NCBI GenBank assembly: GCA_013396635.1
Contig: WBMW01005542.1
Location: 2,073,235-2,137,234, forward strand
DNA from: Penelope pileata
Lineage: Eukaryota; Chordata; Aves; Galliformes; Cracidae
Reading direction: 5' to 3'
Length of the DNA stretch: 64,000 nt
The position numbers and the translations under genes were made by a program. How positions within the stretch are numbered: the first letter of the stretch is position 1; every line of letters begins with the position of its first letter. Below, piece by piece: positions 22,944 through 35,827 of this stretch. The notes beneath the pieces were generated by a model. That model made no database searches and had not been told where the DNA came from. It was given only the letters and a program-made list of their open reading frames with translations.

Positions 22944-25900
22944 GTATGTCATGCAGTAAATTGTTAGCTATTATCAGTGTTGACAAAATAGGGTGGGGAG
23001 GATGATATTTAAACAGAAAACACAGGAGGAAACACATTGAATCAGTGAGTGAGACCCTGGTGTGTCAAAACTGAATGTCTGCTTCTGAAAATCTTGCCTT
23101 CCACTATATGGATGATATTGCATCTGGAGACACAGCTCATGCAAGGAGCAGTAAATGGTTATGGCAGTGCGGGGAAGGGGTCTGCAATGCCCTCCTTGCT
23201 CCCACCAGCATCCATGACCAGGAGGCTGCCCATACGACAAGCACTGCTGCTTGGCTCTTTTCCAGCTTCCTCTGCCTCTGGTCAGACCTTGAGGGGGGAC
23301 TTGCAAACCAGCTCTGAACTAGAGCTTAACTCTCATGTGTGTAAGGTAACAGAAGAACAAGAGGTTTTCAAGAAGTTTCCAGGAAGATGGGATGCCTTTT
23401 CATTTCTCTGCTGCATGACTCCTGACTCCCCCATGCTGTGGCTGAGCACATGCAAGCATGGAGAACAAACCATTGCATCCCAGAATGCAGACAGGGAACA
23501 CTGCAGCACTGACATCATCCAGGGCTACCATCAGCGTCTACAAGCAAGAGCATGAAATGGCACATCACGTCTCTGTCCTGTCCTCTCCCAGCTGTCTGTT
23601 TGTCCTTTAACAGAAGGCTTGGTTAAAAGCTTCCAGCTTATCTGCTTCTCTTCCCTCCTTCCCAAAACCCAGCAAGGTTGTCTTCCAGAGAAGATAGCCC
23701 ATAGGAGCTGTTAGTCCATAGATGCCAATAGGAGAGGAATGCATCATCTCCCTCCACCTCTCAAATTTCAGTCAAAACACAACCTGGCATCATTAATTGT
23801 TCTTGGTGTAATGACTTCTTTGAAGGAAGGCAGTAGCCAGTTGTACCAGCACTATGGCTGTTGTGCTTGGCAAATGGAAGCTGTCCTTGTCCCCTCAGTG
23901 CTCACAATGTGAGGAAGTACAAATGAACTGCAATGCAATAGGTCTCAATATTAGGGCTCAAGTGGAAATAAAGAAAGCAATTTACTGAATTTGCAGGTGC
24001 TTCATATTTTCATTCTCAGCTTTCTACGCGAATAAAAAGGCTTAACCTATTCTTCAGTCTCCACTCAGAGTATAATTTTGACATTTGGAAATCTGATTTG
24101 GTGATCAGAAACACATGTGGAATAGCATTTAGAAGTCAGCATAGACTCCAAGAACAGTTTTATTGGGAGCTTGGGTATGCCCTTCAGAGTAATTGGGATG
24201 TGGAATGTGGAAGTAGTTTTTACAGGAAAATAGGGATAAGGCCTCCCTTAGCCAGCCTCAGGCAACAGAGTGAGTAAAATATCAAGAAGAATTCTCATTC
24301 AACTTGATAGTAAGGTTTCCAAGCATGTTAATTAAATGAAGTCTCACATCCCTGGCCCTGTTGTTTTAAACATCTTAAGGAAACAACATTGCACGACAGA
24401 AACATAACTTTCCTCCCTCCAGATACCTATATTCAATTGATTTTCCTAGCTGCTAGCTTTAAACCTTCTACAAACTTGAAAATATACACTTTCAGAAGTG
24501 CTGTTGTATTTTTTCCCTTCATTTTTCCTTAATGCTCTGTTTGGATATTAATTGGCAGTGGTGGTCCTTAAAAATAAGTTTTTCAAATAGGACAGCTTTA
24601 TGGTTTATCCTCCACCAAGGCACCATTTGCCTTAGTTTTGGAGATGCAGGAAATCCTTTCACTGGCAAAACCCTCATCTTCTTTATTAATTTAAAAATTC
24701 AGATCTAAAAACTATAAATATATATACTCTTTTCTCTCTTGGCTAGTCCAAATTGCCTTGACTCTTGACAGAACAAGACCATGATAGTGATGGACAGGCT
24801 GAGGCCATCTACTTGGAAACAGGAGGGGAGTAAAGGATCTAAGTACACTGCCTGGAAGATGTTCAGTGGCTGTGAAATCCAGGTTGAGGATTCCTCCTTC
24901 ACCAAGTTGAGTCCTCATGAAAATTATAACAGAGAATCTCACTGGGAGACCTTTGAAAGGAAGACCTTTTTCTTTATCAGCAGCAAACTGATAAAAACCC
25001 TGTGTGGGTACTTAAGCCACACAGCTTATGTTTCATTGAAATGCAGTGCTCAGATCAGAGCCATTCTCTGGCAGCAGATTTATAATATTAAGAGGAACCT
25101 TCACAGTTATGGGAGAAATCAAGACAGCCATGGCCTCAATGCCTAATTTTGCTGTAATATATAAGGCTGCAGATTTGATTTGTGTTTTATTTGGAAAGAC
25201 CATGAAAGCAAGATAGTGAAGTGGAATGTCTCATTTAAGAATCAGGTCAGTAGCAAAACCTAGTCTCAATCCCGTGGCTTTCAGAGCCATACACTCTCCT
25301 GCAGCACAGGGTGCAGCATAACAGAGAGCTCAGAGTTCAGGAACATCCTTCTCAAATGGGCTATGGCTGAAATGACCACTCTAAAAGTAGTAAGAGCTCA
25401 TATGAGTAACTTTATCCCAGCCTAGGTAAATTCTTCAAGGATAGTTCAGCAGCAAGAGATCTCAATTGCAAGATTCAAAATGAATGTGGAGTTCAGGTGT
25501 GAAGCATGGAAAATCAGATTACTGACAGATTTGTTGGTAAAACAAATTATAATGGGGAAATACAGTTAATGAAAGTGCCGTCATTAGAGGAGATTGGGAA
25601 GCTGCTTGTGCAGTACTCAGTACTGCAGACCTGACCTTATTAGCATTTTCAGACCCAAAAACCAGCTTGGTCTCAGTGAAAGCAAGGGTAAAGGTAAATG
25701 TGATTCCTAAAATGGATTAGAGAACCCAAAGACCACCTACAGTTGTGGTAACAGATAGCAAGAAGGGCTTCTGCAGCCGTGTCAGTAGCAAAAGGAAGAG
25801 GTAGGCCCACTGCTGAATGAGGCAGGAGAGTGGATGACAAAGAACAAAGAAAAGGCGTTCTATGGGGTCTGATGGGATGCTTCTGCAACTGGTGAGAGAG

Positions 25901-26756
25901 CTGGATGATGTCTTTGCAAAGCCATTCTCAATTACCTTTGAAAGATCATGTCAGTAAGGGGAGGTTCCTGAAGAGTGGAAGACAGCAAATGCCACCCATG
26001 TTCAAGAAGGGCAAGCTGAAAGATACAGGGAACTACAGGCCAGCCAGCCTTGCCTCAGACGCTGCTAAGGTGATGAAGCAACTAATCCTGGAAACCATTT
26101 CCAAATTTATGGAGGACAAGTAGGTGAATTGAAGTCGTCAGCATAGATTTACAAAGGGGAAATAATTCCTGACAGACCCAGCAGCCTTTCATGATGCGAG
26201 AAATATCTGTTGCTTGTTTGACTTCACCAAGGCTTTCAACACTACTTCCCATAACATCCTCATAAGAAAACTGATGAAGTATGACCTAGATGAATGGTCA
26301 GTGAGACGACTGGAAACTGGCTGAATTGTTAGGCTCACGGTATTGTGGTTAGCAGCATGAAGTTTATATGGAGGCCGTTCACTAGTGGTGTACCCTGTGG
26401 TCAACACTGGGTCCTCTATTGTTAAATATTAAAATTTTAAAATATTATTTAATGACCTGCTTGATGGGACAGAGTGCATCCACAGGAAATATTCAGATGA
26501 CACAATACTGGGAGGATTGGCTGACAAACCAGGGGGCTGTGCTGCCATCCAGAGTCATCTGGATAATCTGGCGAATTGGGCCAACAGGTATCTCATCAAG
26601 TTGAAGAAGGGGGAATGCAAAGGCCTACACTTGGGCAGGAACAACCCCCTTGCACATGTACTGGGGATCAACCCACTGGAAGGCAGCTTTCTGGGAAAGG
26701 ATCCAAGGGTCTTGATAGATACTAAGTTGCCCATGACCCAGTGATGAACCCTTGCA

Positions 26757-26812
26757 GTAAAAAAATAAAAAACAACAAATCAAATCAAAACAAAACAAAA
26801 CAGAAGAAAACT
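26757..26812. repeat. A-rich simple sequence (AAAAC-type) inside the old CR1
   Basis: Runs of AAAAC, AAATC and AAAAAT separate the frame ending IDTKLPMTQ from the resumed LGYIRMHVASRLREV frame. It occupies the place of ORF2 residues normally found there (about 15-20 codons). It is either a replacement or a grown microsatellite. Confidence 0.75.
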
Positions 26813-26958
26813 GCAGCCTCTTGGGCTACATTAGGATGCACGTTGCCAGCAGGTTGAGGGAAGTGATCCTTCCCCTCTACTCAGCACCTGTAAAACACAT
26901 CTGCGTCCTGTGTCCAGTATCCAGGCTTCCCGATACAAAGGATCACACGAGAGAAAGT

Positions 26959-27012
26959 CATAGAATCATAGAACAGCTTAGGCTGGAAGGGACCTTAAAG
27001 ATCATCTAGCTG
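26959..27012 (-). mobile_element. Inverted CR1 3' tail nested in the old CR1
   Basis: Catagaatcatagaacagct followed by ggctggaagggaccttaaag is the reverse complement of the last 50-odd bases of a modern CR1. It breaks the host CR1 frame between a KDHTRE stretch and the resumed HLSHSKRLKELGLF. The orientation is opposite to its host, so it is a separate, later event. Confidence 0.85.
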
Positions 27013-27410
27013 CAAATCACTATGTGCAAGGAACTGGCTCATCTGTCACACAGCAAGAGGCTGAAGGAGCTGGGGCTGTTTACCACAGAGAAGGGAGGAC
27101 TTAGAGGGATCTCATCAATGTGCATGTGTATACATCAGGAGGGAATAAAGAGGGAGACTGACTCTTCTCAGCAGTGCACAATGACAGGACAAGAGGTAAT
27201 GGGTACAAAACGAAATATAGAAAATTCCATTTAAACCTAAGACAAGAACTTATTTGTTGTAAGGGTAGTTGAACTCTTGTACAGGATGCCCATAGAGGTT
27301 ATGGAGTCTCCATCCTTGAAGAGGTCCAAAACCAATGCAGACACAGTTCTGAGCAATCTACAATTGCTGATCCTGCTTTTGATCCCCTGAGAAACCAGTA
27401 GCATGTACAA

Positions 27411-30400
27411 GAACCATGGCAGTGGCAAAAAGCTTTCCCCTTAATGTTGGAGTCACTGTGTGCTGGCAAAAGCAGGGTCAGTCTCCCGCGGGGAGAGAGA
27501 TTGAAGGCCCGAGCACTCAATGTTCCCAGGGGCACCGCTCAAATCAAACTGCTGATTACTTGGTGGATTCGTGGTAGTAGACAAAAACTGGGTGCATATT
27601 GAAATATCTGACGGGCCATGGAGCCCAGAAATTACCCCACCACTGACCGCTGCCCCGCAGGCTCTGTCTCCAGGAATGTTTCACTGGAGCAGTTGGCTCC
27701 TGCTGACTTGTCTGGGCCTGTGGAGCCAGTTCTGCTGACCTGCCAGTGCTCACAGAGGCCGCCCTGTGATTATTTTCTGTCTGGGAAAGTGACTTCCATT
27801 GTCTCAGCTTATTTATTTATTTCTTCCAAATGAGCGTTTCACTTTCAGTTCTGGTCAAAAGTCAGAAAGGAAGCATTCTGGCTTTTCCCACCTCAAGTCT
27901 TGGGCTGCATTCCCCAGTGGAGACAACAACCAGATTTCTGAAGGTTCAACCCACTTTAAATTAGCTAAAAGAAAGTTGTTGTGTGAATCCTTTTCATTTC
28001 ACAGCCCGTTTCCTTCTTACATACAGATAGCACTGTGTTTTCAGAGCAAGCCTCTGTAAAATGTTATATTGATATTGTCACCATCCTTCTTCCTAGGACT
28101 TCACCAGGAGCCTGAGTTTAAGTACTCTTTCCCCATTGGAAATTCTTCTTTAAACCCTCAAGAGTTTTGCATGGATTAGAATCAAGTCCCAGAGATTCTT
28201 AAGAGAGCAGTTTCATTTCCACATGCTTGTGTGCATGTGTAATCAGATCTTTTAAAATTGGTTTGAGACACCGGACAAAATGTTCCTCACTAATAACTGG
28301 TCTTACACAGCATAGGTTTCTTTTGAAGTACCAAGAATGGATACATGATCCTATTTAATGACAGCACTTTAAATTACAGGCTGGTTAATTCTATGTGAAT
28401 TCTTCTCATCTGTTTCATATTTCTAGTACACATTACTGTAAAACAAGCTGTACTCATTTCTGTCAGTGAAATCACTGTCCTAATCTACCATTTTCTGAGA
28501 ATCTGATAATAGTGGCTAACTTTACCTCAAGAGAAAAACCTACAGGCAAACATGTCACACATAGCACAGTTTGACTAAGAACAGATACATGCCACTGGTC
28601 ATAAAGGGTAAACACTTAAGACATTTAACCCAGCTGAGCGGTACTAAATGGAAGGCAGTGGTCATCTGGCTTTTGAATCACCTAATTGACATGTCAGAAA
28701 ATAAGCATTTTATTGACAGAAGGTGATTGCAGAGAAAAGTCATTTTTCATTTAAATAGCCAGTGACTTCCCTTCCTCCTTCCCCTTTGTATTTGCAGGGA
28801 GGGGGGAACGTTATGTGAAGAAAGCAAAATCACAGTGCCCTGAACCATTTTTTGCATTATTTGTGCCCACACAGCTGCCTTCTCATAGTGATTTTCTTGA
28901 CTACAATCATCTGCTGAGGATACCAGCACGAAATATCTTCCAAACCATGTTTTCTTTCAGTGTTTCTAATTTCAGTTGTGACTGCTTTTCAAAAACACCG
29001 GCTTCTGGAAAGACACCTCTTGAAGTATGTTAGGATTCAGCTATCCCTGCAGAAGCCACTCAGATCTTATGCAGTGCAGTGATGATCCTTGTGCAGGGAT
29101 ATCACTCCGGTCTTACCTCAGTGTGAAGGAGTAATTCCACTGGAGCTGCCATTCGTGGTTCTCTTTGGTCCCAGTTGCTGCTGGAAGATGGAGAGGAGAG
29201 GAGTTTGAAGCGATAACTCTGTGATTCTTATGAAGCAATCCCAACAGCAGTTCCAGAAATATTCCGGTATGGGTCTGTGAGTTTTTGGGGGTTATATTTG
29301 CCAGAGTTTCCCTCTTTATCTCTCCTCATCCATAGCAATACTTTTACGTCAAGTTAGAAGATGGAAACCTGTAAGAGCTGCTATCTGCCCTGCCAGAGTC
29401 ACCTGCAAGGATCAGCTGCCAACAGTGGGGACATGAGCCAATGCTGCAGCATCACAGGCTCTTCCCAGGCAATGGGGCTGCAATGAGCTCTCCTTGGAGC
29501 AGAGCTGTATCGAGAATAAGCCAGACAAATTTTTAATGTCTCAGTATCCTCAGTGGCTCGCGCAGGATGAGCCCAGCTGCATATAGGGTGGCAGAAGGTG
29601 CATGAAGGTGATCTGAGAGGCACATCTCACCTTCACCTGGGCAGAGGACATGCTGTGTCAGGGCACCAGCAGCCCAGGGATCTGCAGTCCTCAGTGCTGC
29701 TCCTCCTCCTCCCCACCACACAGCTCCAGCTGTTTATAAGCCCCAGTTTTGTGAGGGCAGAGAGACAGGGATTTAAATTAATATTGCACTGTGCAGTGCT
29801 GTCAGTCTACAGAGCCACTCTCTGGAGATAAAGCACTGTTTCCACATAAATTTTGCAATCTTGATATGCATGATGTCTTTCTAGGGCAGTCCTGTTAGGA
29901 GCCTCCACTGATAAGCAAATTTGTTTTATCCTTCATGTTTAGCCTTGGTAACCCAGCACAAGACCTGTACTTCTGGAAGAAGCAATGAAGATCACTTAAA
30001 ACGCTTTGCCACACCATGAAACTCTTCCATTTGTGTGCTGCCAGATTGCTTTTGTAGCATTTGTAACCTGTCTTGTCCTTAAAGCTACTAAAAGAGAAAA
30101 TCAACTGTATATTTGTTTTACTTCTACACATACTAAAAAAAAGAAATGAAGCCCACTCATGTTTATAAAGTCCGAACTCATCCTTCAACTCAATAGGAAA
30201 ATATTCCTCTTTGTTATTTTAATAGTGAAAGATGATATTTTTACATTTCTTGTATTGAACTGCTGATCCCACATGCTTTGTTTAAAAGATGGGGAGGAGC
30301 TGTTGGAGCTATCGCTATTCTCCATGCTTCTCACTAGGGGTATTTTATAATGCTCTCATTCAGAGAGGCACTTAAACACGTGCTCGGTGGGAAAGAAGTG

Positions 30401-30535
30401 AGACAGTAGCCATGCTGGCTTCAGCACATCTACTTATTTTTAGGATTAGAGAATTGAGCATGAGTTTTATGTTCAGAAGAAACATCCCGTCATAGAAATG
30501 ACTGTCATTTTCCTATTTCCTTCAAATTCATCTAG
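27411..30535. other. Intronic or intergenic sequence, no recognised feature
   Basis: AT-rich unique sequence. It contains one further exon-like segment (28982-29028, acceptor tttctaatttcag, donor-like ttgaa followed by gtatgtt) that does not fit the phase of its neighbours, and no repeat I recognise. Confidence 0.4.
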
Positions 30536-30667
30536 CAAAAGAAGAAATGTGACGAGCATTTGAGCCAATTTGTATTTGAAGAAGCAGTTATGGAGATTTT
30601 TCAGCTAGACAAAATGCAACACTCAAATCATCAACAGAGGGGTACAAGCAGAGAAACAAAGAAATAA
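30536..30667 (+). CDS. Candidate terminal coding exon of the unidentified gene
   Basis: After the acceptor tatttccttcaaattcatctag, 43 codons run to TAA at 30665-30667. The peptide starts QKKKCDEHLSQFVFEEAVME, continues IFQLDKMQHSNHQQ and ends TSRETKK. The other two frames contain early stops. It begins between codons, exactly matching the phase at which exon 4 ends, so exons 4 and 5 join as SLGR-QKKK without adjustment. A donor-like caaag followed by gtaata lies 8 bases after the stop, so the transcript could continue. The basic start and amphipathic middle suggest a helical C-terminus. The protein family is not recognised. Confidence 0.55.
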   Translation, partial: QKKKCDEHLSQFVFEEAVMEIFQLDKMQHSNHQQRGTSRETKK

Positions 30668-30720
30668 TTGCAAAGGTAATATGTATTAATTAGTGAAAAA
30701 GAACTCTAAAATGTCACTCT

Positions 30721-30726
30721 ATTAAA
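30721..30726 (+). promoter_or_regulatory. Possible polyadenylation signal ATTAAA
   Basis: Common variant hexamer 54 bases after the stop codon at 30667, with a T/G-containing stretch (gttttgctaggtgattt) some 35 bases further on. It would give a very short 3' UTR. This rests only on position and sequence, and the hexamer is frequent by chance in AT-rich DNA. Confidence 0.25.
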
Positions 30727-33700
30727 CATTACTAATATTCACTGTTAAAATTTCAACACAGTTTTGCTAGGTGATTTACTCAGTAAATATCCAGTTGATC
30801 ACCCTGCCCTGGAGAGCTTTGACTGTACATGCTCTCAAGGTTTCCTCTGGAAACGACATATTTTCTGAACTGGACAGGGAGTTAGACCATTCATCTTCCA
30901 TCGATCCAACCATAACTCATCTCTAGAATATGTTATAGCCACTCATAAGGAGAAACTTAAACGCGAGGTATTTTGGACTGTCACCATAGCTGTCTGTGTC
31001 CTGGAACAGGATCTCTCCTCAGGGCACTTCCTATGTGAACAGACATCTGAACGAGCCCGGGGGGCTATAACGAAAGCTCTCAGAACAAAGATAAGTTGAT
31101 TATGTGTTCCAGATTTGAAACCCCCCAATGACATCACGCCCACACTTCCCAAGATCACTCGGTGTAACATCTGTGTGCAATGCTAGTGCGGTCTTGATAG
31201 TCACTGGAGCAAAATCTCAAGTAACATCTGTGGCCTCATTAAGAACCAGGCCTGTTTGCCTTCCTTTAAAAACTACTTTTGGCTTGTGTCACCCGCTGAT
31301 TTGTGACTTGTGTCTGTACTTGCTCCATTCCCAGTATTTTCTGCAACTGGAAAAGGGTTCAGCACCAGGGACCAGCAGAATCCTGCCCCAGCTCTGATCT
31401 GAGCAAAACCAGAAAGAAATGCTTCCTTCCCCAACTCCAAAAGCATATGGTTTCAGCAGTTGTTCTAGTTGTTCTAGTTGTTCCCTGCTTGTGCTTCAGT
31501 CCTGTATGTAGCACAGGAAAACTGTTAGGGCAGTGTTTCTTGGGAAGTGATTACACAAAATTCTCAGAGGCATCTGGGGATCTAATTCTTATTGAATTCA
31601 CGGGATGTCTGAATCTCTTTGTGATTGTAGGTCTCTCAATCTAAGGATGAACATCTATTCCATCTATTCTCAGGTTACTAGTCCTGGGAGAGATGCTCGA
31701 CATTAACTGTAGGTTTTACTCACTTACAAACCGACTAGCCCCAAACTTTTCTTTTGGTTTAATTAATTCTTTTCAAATGAATCATACTTTTCTCTAGAAG
31801 CTGGTTCCGTTCAAAGAGGTTGTATGCCCAGATATCCATGTGATTTATCCTTACACTTTCTCCTGTAAAATACTTCCACTGCTTTTTCAAGAGATAGAGA
31901 CAGACGATTACTAGTCCATCCCTTCTCTTTCCACTTTTGCCTTCCCCACCAAAGACAACACAAACCTCCAGCTTTCTCCCCATAACAGCACATCTCACAC
32001 GCCAGCCAAACGCAGAATATGATAACCCAATCTCATTACTAACTTTCTGGTATTTCTCCTCTCCTTCTCTCTTGCTTTTGCATCTGAAAATTGTTGAAGG
32101 TCTCAATGTGGTGCATGTTCAGAGAGCTGGGATATAAATAAATGCTGCCTTGGGGACCCCCAGGCTGCCTAGCCCCACCACCCCTGAGTCTCAACAAAAA
32201 AAAAAAGACATCATAAATTTATCTGTGAAGGCTTCTGAAATGCTGGGATTAGACTTGGTGACACCTCAAAACAAGAATTCAGTGTACAGTTAGGAAACAG
32301 TTTGCATTTTTTACTGCATAGTGTAGTAGAATTTGCCCATGCCAGATATACTTTGTTTGGAACACAAATTACTTACCTGAAGTGGAAAATATCTTTTATT
32401 AGAAGAGTGGAAATCATTCTAAAAACAGACATGTTTCCACTTAGCCTCATGCTTTGGCACCTCTGGTATCAGTCAGCCACTCTTTCTGGCAGTTTCTTTG
32501 TATGTCTCGGAGTATTTAAAACTACACCTCACAAACACTGTATGGGGTCATAGGCAGCCATGAGATGTAAAGCTCCCCAAAAATGGGGCACAGGGTGCCC
32601 TTGAGAGCTGCAGCATGGGGTGTGCTGGTGGAGATGAATGCTCCCCATATTTCTGGTGTTGGCCAGAGGGAAACTGAGGCAACACATGGGAAAGGGAGAA
32701 AACCCACTGTCCCTTTTTTCCTCTCTACTCCCTTGTGAGGAAATCTGAGCTGTATCACAGGCTTGGTGTGAAATCTGGGCCTGATTTTCAGTCTATTATT
32801 ATGTAACTCACCTCTCTTGAAACCAAGGAGCATGATCATTAAGGAATGTTAGAAAGGACCAACAGTGCAAGTTAGGAAAGATCGCTGTCCAGCTCTCTCA
32901 AAGACGACCATCCTTGAAAAGAAGGGAACTTCTGCAAAATACTGTCTGTGTGCATAGCAGAAGGGAATAAGTGGATTTTTCACTAAAATTGAAAGTTCAC
33001 CTCCACTGATCAGAAGAAATGTGGGAACCAACTGGCAGAATGGTAGAACAGTTTTAGCTGATTTAGTCTTATCAGTGAAACAGATCTACCAAAGGCAGAA
33101 CACATCAGAGATAAATTCAAATTCTTTGGAAATAAACTGTTTCAAACACCGTTGTAAGGAGCAACTCCAGAAATACAGCACTGTTGCTATTGCAAAATGG
33201 GCAATTGCAATGAGCATCTTTAGTGTGTCAGCAGCAGACTTCTCCCTATTTTCTTGGCTTGGCATTTGTTGAAAGAGTCAAAATGGTGATGGTAGGTGAG
33301 GTTATGGCATCGTCACACAGCTGTGGGCATTTGTGTGACAGCCACCTGGCAGTTGAGCCCAGCTCCCTACAGCCAGGGCCTCTGAGATCTGTTCAGCTTG
33401 GGGTTCAATTTTGTTAAAAAGGGCATTATGTTGACTTTCAATCTACCTTGCCCAGACATCAAGCTTTATAATCAGCTTTGTTAGCTGGATGAGAGAAGCT
33501 CATACCCAGGGGGGCTGGACAAGAAGCCAAATTAAGCAAAACAAGCAGGAGCTTTGTAATTTCTGGGAAAAATCCTGTTAGACACTTTTTCCCCACTTTT
33601 TGTGGGGCTGATGCAGAATTTTCACTGTGTGGTGAGTTATGAACTACAGCAGCTTCATGAGTGTGCTGGCACAGAGCTGAGAAATCAGCTAGTTTTTCAC

Positions 33701-35282
33701 TTTCGAAGTGACTACTGACTAATTTCTAAAAATGTCCACTTGGAGCATGTAATAAGCACGTAGAAAGGAGTTCTTCTTTCCAGGTCCATGGAAATGTTTA
33801 CTCTCCCCCTTTTGCCTAAAATAAAAATTATGGTGCAAGTCCTTGGCTGATGAAGTTCAGCATAACTCCTTTGAATTTTTTTGGCATTTGTCCACCCTCT
33901 GCCAGCTGAGAACGTGGGCAGTGTCCCCTCTGCTTCCAGTGAAGCCAACAGTGCAGGGAGGAGAGAAGAACTTGGAACAGAGTGGTTCCCAGCTATCAGC
34001 TGCACGTGTTTCTGCACTGTTCCCGTTGTGATGCAAGCTGCCATAAAGAGATGAGGAACAGGCTGCTGCCTACAGCCTCAGCCTGCAAATAGGAGCACAT
34101 GGCCACAGGAGTCCGCATAGGAAAACTCAATTCCAAAATCTGGGCCTGATAATAAAATTAATAAATCAATGTACCTACAGTGTATGGTAGGTCAAATTAT
34201 AGCTCCTACAAAAGAGATATCAGACTTATAAAATTCCTATCGAACTTCCAGTAAATGCACACTTGTGTATGCACATGGATCTGCTTGTGTAGAGCTTAGA
34301 TAAATACTTTTCATTTGCAATAATTAAAACCAAAACAGTTTAAACCCATAAATTTCCTGGAAATGACAGAGTTCCTATTAAAGTAATGTATTTCCTCTGC
34401 TGTGGGATGGATGGAAACTGATATTCTATGTCTATGCAATATGCAGAGATACAGATGTATTCATGCATGTGGTTATCACTCAGCATCTTCTTAATGCACA
34501 CTGTTCCGTACAGTGTACAAAATTGCACGCTGTTTATACATTAAGGGAACATAATGCTGCAAAGCCAAAGAGTTAAAGGTTAACAAAAGTTAGAGTTAAG
34601 GATGCCATTGTAAAAAATATATGTATATAAGAATTGCCAATCACAAAATTTTCAGCATTTCAGATATTCATCTCACTTTGGAACAAAGAAGAAAAGTTCT
34701 GTCCCTGAGATCCCTTCAGGCTGGGAATTCTGACTTTTCATCAGCTTTTGCCAGAGGTTTCACTTGCCAGCAGGGGAACCTACGAAAGCAAAGCCAATGC
34801 TCTGGAGAAAACAGGGTCATCTAGTGTACAGGAGATGCTTTTGCCACCCGGATCCTTCCTGTCTCTTCCCTCTGTAGCTCCTCAGTCCCTTCTCCCATGG
34901 CTGGAAACAAATGAATGTTGCCCAACTGCTCTTTCCTACTCTCCTATACCTTTACATTCCTCACTGTCCATTACATACCACTTCCTTCCCCCATGGGACC
35001 ATTAACTGGGAGGCACTGGAAGCTCAAGAGCAATGCTTTCCAATTCCCATGTTGAGCCTGTGGTAACTGCAAGTACCAGGGCCCAGAGCAGCATCTTCAG
35101 GAAAAGTTCTGCTCAGCCTCTCCGTGCCTCAGCTGGGCTCAGTGCAGGCAGAATACTTGGGATAAGAGCTGTCAAATTCAGGCAGTTCCTACTGATGGGG
35201 TGGCAAATCGAACCTTTTCAGGAGCTCACAGCTTCATCAAATTTGACTAACTTCATGGGGACAGGAAAGGAGATATTCTGAG
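30727..35282. other. Non-coding segment, nothing recognised
   Basis: Contains a 9-base repeat at 31459-31485 (ttgttctag in about three copies) and otherwise unique sequence. The longest frames (113-115 codons near 31.3 and 32.0 kb) are on both strands, without splice context or motifs. Confidence 0.45.
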
Positions 35283-35827
35283 CCTGAATTTTGCCTTGAA
35301 AGTAATGCCTCCTATTTGTTTCCATGGAAACTACATCAGAGCCAAAGAGCACAATAACACTATTTGATAGAGCAAATTCTCAGCTACAAAGCACTAATTT
35401 TCAACATAGGCACCACCATTAGTTACACATTTTTGCCTGCGATGAACAAGAGACCACATAGTTGTCTGGAACGTGGCATTCTTTCACATCACTGTCGCCA
35501 CTGCTGAAACGCACTGCCCACCCCTCACTGTGCTCACACCCACTGTTTGATCTATGTAAATGTTCAGCAAGTGGCGATGAATGTCAATGGGCACCGTCTT
35601 TTCTGCGTGGAGGAATTCACTTTCACACCTTTGCTTCATCCGCACTCCCATGTCAGACGCCATTTTGTCAGGCTGCCCCTCTGTTGCCATCTGTCACATG
35701 GCAACAACACGGAACAGGATATTGATGGGAAGGTTCAACCTCTGCTGCCATCCCACCAACATCTGCCTCTGATGTTGTGCGCCAACATAGTAAAATAGGA
35801 GACATTACTTTCGAAGCAGAGCTCATA
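35283..35827 (-). mobile_element. Mariner (Galluhop-like), internally deleted, copy 2
   Basis: The inverted ends read ccttgaaagtaatgcctcct (left) and, in reverse complement, cttcgaaagtaatgtctcct (right); only the first few bases differ. On the minus strand the transposase start region is open: MASDMGVRMKQRCESEFLHA, then PIDIHRHLLNIY and DQTVGVSTVR, the first helix-turn-helix of the paired-like DNA-binding region. The deletion junction at about 35458-35464 removes the rest of the DNA-binding part and the whole catalytic core, and rejoins near the C-terminal end of the gene (ttgcctgcgatgaacaagag). Length is about 545 bases. Confidence 0.92.
35484..35690 (-). pseudogene. Mariner transposase N-terminal fragment (copy 2)
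   Basis: Sixty-odd codons of the transposase amino terminus, including the first helix-turn-helix (HLLNIYIDQTVGVSTVR). The frame leaves family similarity after STVR and ends at the deletion. A mariner transposase is normally about 345 residues with a DD34D catalytic triad, and none of the triad is present. The fragment could at most bind inverted repeats, and there is no sign that it is expressed. Confidence 0.75.

Larger units (their letters stand above)
25866..27400 (+). mobile_element. Old, long CR1-type LINE fragment, plus strand
   Basis: About 1.5 kb of ORF2, the longest LINE piece here, heavily decayed. In order: LVRELDDVFAKPFS and VPEEWKTANAT (RT N-terminal region) at 25890-26000, the palm motif A LFDFTKAFN at 26214-26240, motif C KYSDDTILGGLADKPG from 26487, then WANRYLIKLKKGECKGLHLG, ASRLREVILPLYSAP and RLKELGLFTTEKGGLRGI. 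The catalytic aspartates D (26220-26222) and DD (26496-26501) are still encoded. TGA stops lie between the motifs, and later parts shift frame. An A-rich stretch and an inverted CR1 tail interrupt it. It lies inside the last intron of the gene candidate. Confidence 0.88.

Noticed and set aside
24781..25146. 121-codon plus frame
   Set aside because: No splice context and no motif. AT-rich background makes this frame uncommon but not exceptional.
28982..29028. Additional exon between 22943 and 30536
   Set aside because: It has AG/GT flanks, but neither open frame starts in phase 0, which the preceding exon requires. Including it destroys the open join to the last exon.
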